DNA of 7,771 nt from JBCCKC01 sp039182435 (lineage in GTDB: Bacteria; Verrucomicrobiota; Verrucomicrobiia; Opitutales; Coraliomargaritaceae): NCBI GenBank assembly GCA_039182435.1, contig JBCDCC010000119.1, positions 1-7,771 on the forward strand, read 5' to 3'. The notes beneath the pieces were generated by a model. It searched no databases, had not been told where the DNA came from, and was given only the letters and a program-made list of their open reading frames with translations. Both the position numbers and the translations under genes were made by a program. This document shows, one piece after another, positions 1 through 7,724 of this stretch (position 1 is its first letter; each line of letters opens with the position of its first letter).

Positions 1-2
1 GC

Positions 3-77
3 GGGCTTTCTATCGAAACGATCTGCAAAATTGAGGCGCGAGCCTTAGCTAAAGTCCGTTCACGGCTGAGAGTGTAA
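3..77 (+). CDS. C-terminal end of a possible sigma-70-family factor (partial, runs in from left edge)
   Basis: This frame is open from the window edge to a TAA at 75-77 and encodes 24 residues. The segment ETICKIEARALAKVR aligns by eye with the recognition-helix end of sigma-70 region 4.2, where housekeeping sigma factors read RERIRQIEAKALRKLR; the shared pattern is I-E-A-x-A-L-x-K-x-R. That helix contacts the -35 element. The other two forward frames close by position 48 or earlier. If correct, the gene is an upstream sigma factor whose body lies outside the window, and the hairpin at 132-170 could end its transcript. The match is short and by eye only; an ECF-type or other helix-turn-helix regulator would look similar. 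Confidence 0.4.
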   Translation, partial: GLSIETICKIEARALAKVRSRLRV

Positions 78-131
78 CGACAGAGTGGGATTCACCGGGA
101 CAAAGAGCGGAGAGAACCTCCAACTCTGGTA

Positions 132-170
132 GCCCGCGCTCGACTATGCGTCGATTACGGGCGTTTTCTA
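132..170 (+). terminator. Terminator-like imperfect hairpin
   Basis: GCCCG (132-136) pairs with CGGGC (158-162), and TCGAC (140-144) pairs with GTCGA (150-154). A 3x3 internal loop separates the two helices and the apical loop is TATGC. The right arm is followed by GTTTTCTA, a short T-rich tail on the plus strand. It lies 54 nt past the stop of the left-edge partial gene, so it may terminate that transcript. The internal loop and short T tract make it weaker than the terminator at 4775-4809. Confidence 0.35.
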
Positions 171-234
171 CGTGGGCTCTGTGCCCGGAACGGAGTCGAT
201 TTTTGACGTGGGTATGAGTATTCATGGCGTGAAG

Positions 235-987
235 TTAGACATTCGAAATCGGTCGATGGCGGCAGGTTGCGACATAGGTAAAGATCAATCCACTCAGCCT
301 AAGCATCGAAGGCTCTGGTAGGATAATGGGGTTGGGGCTGGAGCTAACCGGCACCTTATCGCCGACCCAGTTGAAACCTCCGCCGGAAAGATTCTGAATG
401 TGGGCCGCTTTGGAATAGCCCCCCTTCTTCTTGTTCTTATCGACGCTTAGAAAATTGAAGTCCCCTGCGACAATACTTCCGCCAGAGAAGCTGGGGTCAT
501 AAATGAGATAATCGCCCAGCGTGAAACGATCCGCACTATTGCTACCCGCAGATTCAAAGAGGATATCGAAGTGCCCCCCAGTCCCATCCGCTTTAAAATC
601 GTTGCTCTCCCTTGAGATCGTAAGCAAGGAGACACCAGCCCTTTCGACTAAGTTGAAAGAAAGGTCGTCCGCATCGTAGGCACTAGTAAAATTAAGACGC
701 CAAGCAGGCACAAATTCGCCGCAAGTCAGATTGTTCGCGAACGAAGTCAGGCGCACATCGCCCGCATTCGATGCAGCAACATCATCGAACTGCACTTGGA
801 GCCATAGGGCGCCACCTGATGGATCGGACTTCCCAGTGAAAGCTCTATCAATGCCATGAACAATAATCGCACCCTGAGTCGTGCCAACTGCCAGCGCGGC
901 TAGACAGAACACAGAGACGAACCAGCTCAGCCCAGGAGAGGGACGAAAATCCGGGAAATAGTGACTACGTAGTTTCTGAGCACTCAT
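235..987 (-). CDS. Secreted PEP-CTERM sorting domain protein, function unknown
   Basis: A 250-residue exported protein. An N-terminal signal peptide is visible: basic residues (K5, R7, R15), a hydrophobic core at about residues 20-35 (LSWFVSVFCLAALAV), and a likely cleavage site after QGA (residue 40). The C-terminus carries a PEP-CTERM-like tripartite signal: LPEPS (223-227), a hydrophobic stretch, then a basic RHR cluster. In bacteria with exosortase, such tails are recognised and cleaved, tethering or releasing proteins at the cell surface, often together with exopolysaccharide. The body (residues 41-222) is Gly/Ser/Asn/Asp-rich with alternating hydrophobics, like the beta-rich passenger domains of this class; I do not recognise a catalytic motif. 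The sorting signal is atypical: an Arg sits inside the hydrophobic segment and PISNV follows the basic cluster. ATG at 987 is the natural start because the signal peptide follows it; no clear ribosome-binding site is present. The promoter is probably 1011-1040. Confidence 0.65.
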   Translation of the reverse strand: MSAQKLRSHYFPDFRPSPGLSWFVSVFCLAALAVGTTQGAIIVHGIDRAFTGKSDPSGGALWLQVQFDDVAASNAGDVRLTSFANNLTCGEFVPAWRLNFTSAYDADDLSFNLVERAGVSLLTISRESNDFKADGTGGHFDILFESAGSNSADRFTLGDYLIYDPSFSGGSIVAGDFNFLSVDKNKKKGGYSKAAHIQNLSGGGFNWVGDKVPVSSSPNPIILPEPSMLRLSGLIFTYVATCRHRPISNV

Positions 988-1685
988 CTACGCCAAACAC
1001 TCTAGTGAGGTTTAAAATTCCTCAAGACATTGTATGTCAAATAGATGCAAACTTGTTACGACAAAATTTATGCCAGTTTCATTTGCGCGATATACCTCGA
1101 TCTCTGCTCAAAAGATGTCTCTTCGTGACGACTGCGTCACAATGTATCGTGCCTGAAATACGTCGTAGAATCGCTAATTTGCTCAACCAAAATTATTTAC
1201 AGCAAACCATACGCGTCCGCTCATCTCTGAGCACATGTGAAGCATCCGTAAGCGCGACTAATCTCACTGCTTAGTGATGATTTTAGCTTAGCACTACTGC
1301 CTTTTTATTAGGTTGATTGGCATGACAACTCATCGCTTTAAGCAACAGTTTTGCGACGCTACATCGAGCCGTGACCAGAAATTAAAGAAGACTGTTTTTT
1401 GCCCAAAAAGAAGGCAGTTTGTTACTTTTAGTGTGCAAGAATCGATCCTCGCTCTAATCAATCGCGGGAGCGACCGCTGCGAGCATACTTTTATGGCAAA
1501 TGCGGCAGTTTGATCTCGGCAATTCGACATTCGGGTGACCACAGGCCCGAAAAGTTTACCCAGTGCTCGCTGCCGCCAGGAGATAGCCCGCATGATAATT
1601 TCCTTTACTGGCGTGCCACGACTCCCAGTTTATAGCCTTCCCGACAGAAGCATGCCTGCCTTCTGCCTCCTCACTTTTTCCATCA
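988..1685. other. AT-rich stretch of about 700 bp without a convincing gene
   Basis: I see no recognisable coding sequence here. Short open frames exist on both strands (for example 1005-1274 plus and 1330-1593 minus), but they overlap one another, lack ribosome-binding sites and resemble no family I know. Three hand-counted 60-base lines (starting 1021, 1141 and 1381) are 33-35% GC, against 63% for the line starting 1741 inside tyrS. Visible structure: TCACT-GCTT-AGTGA (1264-1277), followed further on by a T run at 1302-1306; TTCGGG/CCCGAA (1530-1535/1546-1551); and CAGAAG/CTTCTG (1645-1650/1660-1665), which sits 20 nt before the tyrS ATG and is followed by a pyrimidine-rich tract. A TATAAT-like GATAAT is at 1594-1599 without a good -35. 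The tyrS leader and promoter must lie in this stretch, but I cannot fix them. Confidence 0.6.
1011..1040 (-). promoter_or_regulatory. Probable sigma-70-type promoter of the PEP-CTERM gene, with overlapping dyad
   Basis: On the minus strand a perfect TTGACA (1040-1035) is followed after 18 bp by TTTAAA (1016-1011), a 4/6 match to TATAAT. Transcription would begin about 15-20 nt before the ATG at 987, giving a very short leader. A dyad, GACAT-TGT-ATGTC (1026-1038), overlaps the -35 element and could be an operator. The -10 element and its spacing are not ideal, so this is moderate evidence only. Confidence 0.4.
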
Positions 1686-2867
1686 ATGAACTTGATCCAG
1701 ACCATCCGCGAGAACGTCGATACCATCATCGGCGAAGCTGAGCTCGAAGACCGCCTCCACGGCAACCGCCCGCTACGTGTCAAACTCGGTGTCGATCCGA
1801 CGCGGCCGGACCTCACATTCGGGCACCTCGTGGTCTTCAACAAACTCCGCCAGTTTCAGGATCTCGGGCACGAGGCCGTCCTCATCATCGGCGATTTCAC
1901 CACCCTGATCGGCGACCCCTCCGGACGATCCAACACGCGCCCCGTGCTCACAAAGGAGGAGATCGCCGAGAACGCCACGACTTATCTGGAACAAGCGTTC
2001 AAGATCCTGGATGAGAAGAAGACCACCGTTTACTCGAACAGCGAGTGGTTTGAGAAGATGAGTTTTGAGGATTGCCTCATGCTCTCCCGCAAGATGACTG
2101 TCGCCCGCATGCTGGAGCGCGATGACTTTGCCAAGCGCTACGCCGGCAATGCGCCCATCTCGATAATTGAGTTCCTTTATCCATTAATCCAAGGCTACGA
2201 CTCGCTCGTCCTCAATGCCGATGTGGAGATCGGCGGCACCGACCAACTCTTTAATATGCTCGTCGGCCGCACGCTGCAAAAAGATGCAGGTAAACAGGAG
2301 CAAGCCGTCATCACAATGCCACTTCTGGTCGGCCTTGATGGCGTGAAGAAAATGTCCAAGAGCCAGGACAACTACATCGCCTTCACGGATAGCCCGAAGG
2401 AAATGTTTGGTAAAGTCATGTCGGTCAGCGATGAAACCATGTGGGACTACTACCGCCTGCTCCTCGAATTAGATGAAAATAAAATCGAGCGCCTCAAAGC
2501 AGGCCACCCGATGGCAGCTAAGAAGCACCTCGCCTCCTCACTCGTTGGCCAGTTTCACTCGATGCAGGAAGCCAAGCACGAGCTCGAACAGTTCGAGCAG
2601 GTCTTTTCAAAGAATAAACTGCCGGACGACATGCCAACATTTGCCTGGTCAGATCTCGCTGGCGATGCGAACGAGAGTTCACTCGTCGATCTGATGGGTA
2701 AGTCAGGCCTCTTCGAGAGTAAGGGCGCCGTTCGCCGACTCATTTCGCAGGGCGGTGTCAAGATCGACGGCGAAAAACAGAGTGATCCCAACGCCCCTGT
2801 TGCCAAACCCAGCAGCGACCAAGTCTTTCAAGCGGGTAAGCGCATCTTTTTCAAGGTGCTCGCCTAG
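1686..2867 (+). CDS. tyrS: Tyrosyl-tRNA synthetase
   Basis: Class I aminoacyl-tRNA synthetase that activates tyrosine with ATP and loads it on tRNA-Tyr in the cytoplasm. It has 393 residues, a normal family length. Seen in order: GVDPTRPD (35-42), the HIGH-type signature TFGH (44-47), the GDFTTLIGDPSGRS nucleotide-fold segment (69-82), YPLIQGYD (165-172) and GGTDQ (183-187), which line the tyrosine pocket, and KMSKS (222-226). A C-terminal S4-like RNA-binding domain occupies about residues 333-393, with AVRRLISQGGVKIDGE as its core. KMSKS and GGTDQLFN place it with the TyrZ-like (second) TyrRS clade rather than the E. coli type with KFGKT. The first His of HIGH is Thr here. ATG at 1686 gives the expected N-terminus; no Shine-Dalgarno sequence precedes it, only a pyrimidine-rich tract. 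It lies tail-to-tail with the vWA gene, 13 bp between stops and no obvious terminator. Confidence 0.97.
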   Translation: MNLIQTIRENVDTIIGEAELEDRLHGNRPLRVKLGVDPTRPDLTFGHLVVFNKLRQFQDLGHEAVLIIGDFTTLIGDPSGRSNTRPVLTKEEIAENATTYLEQAFKILDEKKTTVYSNSEWFEKMSFEDCLMLSRKMTVARMLERDDFAKRYAGNAPISIIEFLYPLIQGYDSLVLNADVEIGGTDQLFNMLVGRTLQKDAGKQEQAVITMPLLVGLDGVKKMSKSQDNYIAFTDSPKEMFGKVMSVSDETMWDYYRLLLELDENKIERLKAGHPMAAKKHLASSLVGQFHSMQEAKHELEQFEQVFSKNKLPDDMPTFAWSDLAGDANESSLVDLMGKSGLFESKGAVRRLISQGGVKIDGEKQSDPNAPVAKPSSDQVFQAGKRIFFKVLA

Positions 2868-2880
2868 TCAGCTGGCAGCC

Positions 2881-3513
2881 TTAGGCAATCTGGCCAGGGC
2901 GTTTCTCCTGAATCTCGGAGAGCCCACGGACAGGGAAACGAAATTCCCAGCCAAAATTCGACGAGTGCATCATTATGCGGCGCTTGATTTCATCGGATGT
3001 GTAATGGCTGCTCGCGGTATCGACGCCTTCGGTCAAGGTAATGATAATTACCCGCCCGGGCAGAGGCTGACCCGCCGGAATCTCCGCCAGCTTCTTCACA
3101 AAAATCGTGATCGTCTCACCGATCGCATCCAGCACCGCGCACTCACCTTTGGGAAAGAAATCATCTTCGCAGAGCTCCGGCATCTCGGTGATCGGGACTG
3201 AGGCCACCACCGGCATCGTGATCTTCTCAAAGAAGACCAACGTGAATGAGGTTCGCGTGGCGCGAAAGTGCTCGTTAGCCAAAACTCCGTTCACATAGTG
3301 TATGACTTCCCGACGGCGCCCGCTCATGGAAGAGGAGGCGTCGATGACCACAGCGATTTCAATTCTGTCTCGGTCAACGAGCATGGTAGGAGTTGTTGTC
3401 GAGAACTCCTTAGTAATGAAATCAATCGGTATATGGCGATCACTAAATCCACTAATGGCCATAAAATAGCCATTTCTGCCAACCACTCCTGCTCGAACAA
3501 AACGATAGTTCAA
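2881..3513 (-). CDS. Small von Willebrand factor type A (vWA) domain protein with degenerate metal site
   Basis: A 210-residue protein, mostly one vWA domain beginning near residue 50. The first strand and MIDAS loop are clear: IEIAVVIDASSSMSG with the DxSxS residues D58, S60 and S62. Later landmarks are FFPKGECAVLDAIGETI (119-135) and RVIIITLTEGVDTASSHYT (154-172), which match the FPxGxTALxDAIG and VIxTDGxxNAS segments of bacterial vWA proteins. In those positions the metal-ligand Thr is Cys125 and the Asp of TDG is Glu162. The domain ends with FGWEFRF, after which relatives as I recall them continue with LGAN-type sequence; here the protein stops 17 residues later, 13 bp from the tyrS stop. 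No signal peptide or membrane segment is evident, so it is probably a cytoplasmic protein-binding module; its partner is unknown. The TTG start at 3513 is chosen because GGGAGG precedes it by 4 nt; ATG at 3384 would also keep the whole domain but has no such site. Confidence 0.8.
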   Translation of the reverse strand: MNYRFVRAGVVGRNGYFMAISGFSDRHIPIDFITKEFSTTTPTMLVDRDRIEIAVVIDASSSMSGRRREVIHYVNGVLANEHFRATRTSFTLVFFEKITMPVVASVPITEMPELCEDDFFPKGECAVLDAIGETITIFVKKLAEIPAGQPLPGRVIIITLTEGVDTASSHYTSDEIKRRIMMHSSNFGWEFRFPVRGLSEIQEKRPGQIA

Positions 3514-3517
3514 AATT

Positions 3518-3523
3518 CCTCCC
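3518..3523 (-). promoter_or_regulatory. Ribosome-binding site deciding the TTG start of the vWA gene
   Basis: The minus strand reads GGGAGG-AATT-TTG. This is the best Shine-Dalgarno match near a start in the window, at a somewhat short 4-nt spacing. It favours initiation at the TTG (3513) over the downstream ATGs at 3462 and 3384. Confidence 0.6.
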
Positions 3524-3540
3524 GAAAGAGTATCTCACGC

Positions 3541-3569
3541 TTTACAGCGATGACTCCGGCGCGTTTATT
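3541..3569 (+). promoter_or_regulatory. Weak candidate promoter for the peroxiredoxin gene
   Basis: TTTACA (3541-3546, 5/6 match to TTGACA) is followed after 17 bp by TTTATT (3564-3569), only 3/6 to TATAAT. It lies in the 93-bp divergent gap between the vWA and peroxiredoxin starts and would leave a leader of about 30 nt. I see no comparably good minus-strand promoter in this gap. Confidence 0.28.
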
Positions 3570-3606
3570 GTGATTCCTTTTTCACCCAACCGAAGACAGA
3601 ACAATC

Positions 3607-4080
3607 ATGGCAATCGCAACCGGCACCAAAGCACCCGAATTCACCCTTAAAACAAAGACCGCTGACGGCCTTGAAGACGTCTCACTGGCCGACAATTTCG
3701 GCAGGCAAAAGACCGTCCTCCTTTTCTTCCCACTGGCTTTCACCAGCGTCTGCATGGAAGAGATGTGCTCCGTCAGTTCCGGCATCGAAGACTACAAAGA
3801 TCTCAACGCCGCCGTCTACGGCATCTCTGTGGATAGCCCCTTCACCCTCGAAAAGATGGCAGCCGTGGATGGCCTGCAGTTTCCACTCCTGAGCGACTTT
3901 AATAAGGACGTATCGACCGCCTACGACGTGCTCTTCGAGGACCTTATCGGATTCAAGGGCGTTTCCAAACGTTCCGCCTTCGTCATCGACGAGACAGGCA
4001 CAGTCGTTTATAGTGAATCTTCCGATGACCCGAAGCAACTCCCCGACTTCGATGCCATCAAAGCGGCCCTCAAAGCATAG
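3607..4080 (+). CDS. Peroxiredoxin (AhpC/TSA superfamily, AhpE/PrxQ-like)
   Basis: Thiol peroxidase that reduces hydrogen peroxide or organic peroxides through a cysteine sulfenic acid intermediate; cytoplasmic, as no signal peptide is present. It has 157 residues, usual for the one-domain BCP/AhpE group. The peroxidatic signature PxxxTxxC is intact as P42-L-A-F-T46-S-V-C49 within the AhpE-style FFPLAFT segment, and the conserved active-site Arg is R122 (KRSAFVID). A second Cys at position 54 gives a C-x4-C pair, the spacing in BCP/PrxQ enzymes where the second Cys resolves the sulfenic acid. Other family landmarks are GTKAPEFTL (6-14), YGISVDSPF (71-79) and FPLLSDF (92-98). ATG at 3607 lies just before the conserved N-terminal strand; the upstream GAAGACAGA is a weak ribosome-binding site. 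The reductant partner is not encoded nearby. It is followed by two hairpins and then the STAS gene on the same strand. Confidence 0.93.
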   Translation: MAIATGTKAPEFTLKTKTADGLEDVSLADNFGRQKTVLLFFPLAFTSVCMEEMCSVSSGIEDYKDLNAAVYGISVDSPFTLEKMAAVDGLQFPLLSDFNKDVSTAYDVLFEDLIGFKGVSKRSAFVIDETGTVVYSESSDDPKQLPDFDAIKAALKA

Positions 4081-4087
4081 TCTTAAG

Positions 4088-4104
4088 CAACACAGCTAGT
4101 GTTG
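4088..4104 (+). repeat. Hairpin just downstream of the peroxiredoxin gene
   Basis: CAACAC (4088-4093) and GTGTTG (4099-4104) form a perfect 6-bp inverted repeat around AGCTA, starting 7 nt after the peroxiredoxin stop. No T tract follows, so it is not a textbook intrinsic terminator. Its right arm shares two bases with the left arm of the next hairpin (4103-4137). Confidence 0.45.
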
Positions 4105-4137
4105 ACCCAATCGCGCAAAACCATTTGCCTTGGGTCA
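4103..4137 (+). promoter_or_regulatory. Two-part stem-loop in the peroxiredoxin-STAS gap
   Basis: TGACCCAA (4103-4110) pairs perfectly with TTGGGTCA (4130-4137). Inside it, GCAAA (4115-4119) pairs with TTTGC (4124-4128) around an ACCA loop. The nested design is better than chance for a single dyad, and no T tract follows. It could be a regulatory RNA structure, an mRNA-processing or stabilising element, or a DNA operator with arms about 27 bp apart centre to centre. It overlaps the alternative TTG start (4130) of the STAS frame, which argues that translation begins further downstream. Confidence 0.45.
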
Positions 4138-4198
4138 TAAGACGGTGCCACTCGTCGCTTCTGACTTAAACTTATCCGCCAATCTTACTCGCTCTACC

Positions 4199-4720
4199 AT
4201 GAGTGATTCGTCACAGCCGACCTTCCTCGTCAGCGCCTACTCCGAGCCCATCGTTGTTCGGATTAACGGCAAGGCGAACTATCTGAACTGCAATAGCTTC
4301 AGGCAGTTCATGGAGCAAATGGTTCGCGACGGGAAGAAACGCATCGCGCTCGACTTCACAGGCTGTAAGGGCATGGACAGCACCTTTCTCGGGATTCTTG
4401 CCGGCACCGCTATCCAGCTGCGCCGGCAAAAACCGGCCGGGGAAATTCTCACCTGCAATTTAAGCGATCGCAATCGCGAGCTAATCTGCAACCTAGGCCT
4501 CCAAGCTCTGCTCACGATGGACGCGGAGATCCCTGAAGGAGCCAACAAGCCCTGCGAGCGCAGCGCGGATTCATTTGCCGAACTCGAGGACGAGAAGGTC
4601 GACGATGCATGCAAAGTCCTCGAAGCGCATGAAAACCTCCTCGAAGCCGAGGACGAGAACGAGGCCAGGTTTCAAGACGTCATCTCTTTCCTCAAGACTC
4701 AGGTGAAAGACGACAGTTAA
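4199..4720 (+). CDS. STAS-domain protein (anti-sigma factor antagonist-like) with acidic C-terminal tail
   Basis: From ATG 4199 the protein has 173 residues. Residues 8-107 form a STAS fold as in SpoIIAA/RsbV: a strand at 17-23 (PIVVRIN), ALDFTGCKGMDSTFLGILAG at 50-69, and a late strand near 82-86. Ser61 in the D60-S61-T62 turn is the position phosphorylated by anti-sigma kinases in partner-switching systems, so a role in binding or releasing a regulator is inferred; no kinase or sigma partner is encoded nearby. Residues 120-173 are a charged, Glu/Asp-rich helical tail (ELEDEKVDDACKVLEAHE, then RFQDVISFLKTQVKDD), of a kind I recall from PVC-bacterial STAS proteins. Six cysteines in 173 residues is high. 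The frame is open upstream to a TTG at 4130, but that start lies in a hairpin and the extra 23 residues add no conserved sequence, so ATG 4199 is preferred despite lacking a Shine-Dalgarno sequence. Confidence 0.8.
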   Translation: MSDSSQPTFLVSAYSEPIVVRINGKANYLNCNSFRQFMEQMVRDGKKRIALDFTGCKGMDSTFLGILAGTAIQLRRQKPAGEILTCNLSDRNRELICNLGLQALLTMDAEIPEGANKPCERSADSFAELEDEKVDDACKVLEAHENLLEAEDENEARFQDVISFLKTQVKDDS

Positions 4721-4774
4721 GCGTGCAGGCCCGAAAGCCAGCCGCAGAGGCGGCCAGCCCAGAGTTTCAAAGCA

Positions 4775-4809
4775 AACAACGCTCCAGCTTGATCGACTGG
4801 AGCGTTGTT
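4775..4809 (-). terminator. Strong intrinsic terminator shared by acnB and the STAS gene
   Basis: A perfect 13-bp inverted repeat (4775-4787 and 4797-4809; arms AACAACGCTCCAG and CTGGAGCGTTGTT) encloses a 9-nt loop. Read on the minus strand it begins 11 nt after the acnB stop and is followed by TGCTTTGAAAC, giving a T-rich run GTTGTTTGCTTT. On the plus strand it lies about 55 nt past the STAS stop and the right arm ends in GTTGTT, so it can serve both convergent genes. A small GC hairpin, GCCGC-AGAG-GCGGC (4741-4754), precedes it on the STAS side. Confidence 0.82.
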
Positions 4810-4820
4810 AGCGATAAAGA

Positions 4821-7541
<2,721 letters not shown>

Positions 7542-7589
7542 GACCTGGCTTTTACTCTCTTCGATCTCCTTTTTTTAGTCTGTATACAT
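7542..7589 (-). other. Interrupted native 5' end of acnB (ATG, four codons, in-frame TAA)
   Basis: In the acnB frame the minus strand reads ATG (7589-7587), MYTD, then TAA (7577-7575), then KKEIEESKSQV leading directly into the called start. Long-type AcnB proteins, as I recall them, begin with the pattern M-Y-x-x-Y-x-K-E-I-E-x-R-K and then PKPID, so MYTD-stop-KKEIEE fits residue for residue with the stop at the tyrosine codon. One base change from TAT or TAC to TAA would explain it. The ATG is preceded by CCGAGATGAAC, a weak Shine-Dalgarno at suitable spacing. A true nonsense mutation, a sequencing error at the following A7 run, or recoding cannot be told apart from the sequence. Confidence 0.6.
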
Positions 7590-7635
7590 GTTCATCTCGG
7601 TAATGATTCATAGTCTGCCGTAGCCCGATTTTTTC

Positions 7636-7655
7636 AAGCAGAAACTAAGCAGAAA
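7636..7655. repeat. Tandem 9-bp direct repeat with 11-bp period in the acnB leader
   Basis: AAGCAGAAA occurs at 7636-7644 and again at 7647-7655, separated by CT, so the period is 11 bp, about one helical turn. It lies between the proposed acnB promoter and the ATG at 7589, where such in-phase half-sites could bind a regulator. The binding protein is unknown and two copies of an A-rich 9-mer could be chance. Confidence 0.5.
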
Positions 7656-7674
7656 GAGCCTTATGATCGCTCTT
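7654..7674 (-). promoter_or_regulatory. Hairpin in the acnB 5' leader
   Basis: AAGAGC (7654-7659) and GCTCTT (7669-7674) form a perfect 6-bp inverted repeat around a 9-nt loop. If transcription starts near 7689, the hairpin forms about 15 nt into the acnB mRNA, where it may stabilise the 5' end or affect regulation. It overlaps the last two bases of the second AAGCAGAAA repeat. Confidence 0.35.
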
Positions 7675-7695
7675 GGGGGTTCTATTTGAATGCGC

Positions 7696-7724
7696 ATTAT
7701 TTATCAAATTTTCAACTATGTAAA
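7696..7724 (-). promoter_or_regulatory. Probable sigma-70-type promoter of acnB
   Basis: On the minus strand TTTACA (7724-7719, 5/6 to TTGACA) is followed after exactly 17 bp by AATAAT (7701-7696, 5/6 to TATAAT), in an AT-rich context (the line starting 7681 is 30% GC by hand count). Transcription would start near 7689, leaving a leader of about 100 nt to the ATG at 7589. This is the best-spaced promoter in the window. Confidence 0.6.

Noticed and set aside
1005..1274. An 89-codon plus-strand frame starting at GTG
   Set aside because: No ribosome-binding site, no family resemblance, AT-rich, and it overlaps the likely promoter of the minus-strand PEP-CTERM gene.
1530..1551. GGGTGACCACAGG with a TTCGGG/CCCGAA stem, faintly like a T-box antiterminator ahead of tyrS
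   Set aside because: It lacks the conserved T-box bulge sequence and a terminator partner, and T-box leaders are not known to me in this group of bacteria.
1313..1593. Overlapping frames on both strands upstream of tyrS
   Set aside because: They are mutually antisense, lack recognisable sequence and initiation signals; neither can be preferred.
2872..2897. CTGGC/GCCAG as a terminator between tyrS and the vWA gene
   Set aside because: Only a 5-bp stem with a 16-nt loop and no T tract on either strand.
4102..4130. TTGACC as a -35 for the STAS gene
   Set aside because: The hexamer 17 bp downstream is TTGCCT, a poor -10, and the sequence is better explained as an arm of the stem-loop.
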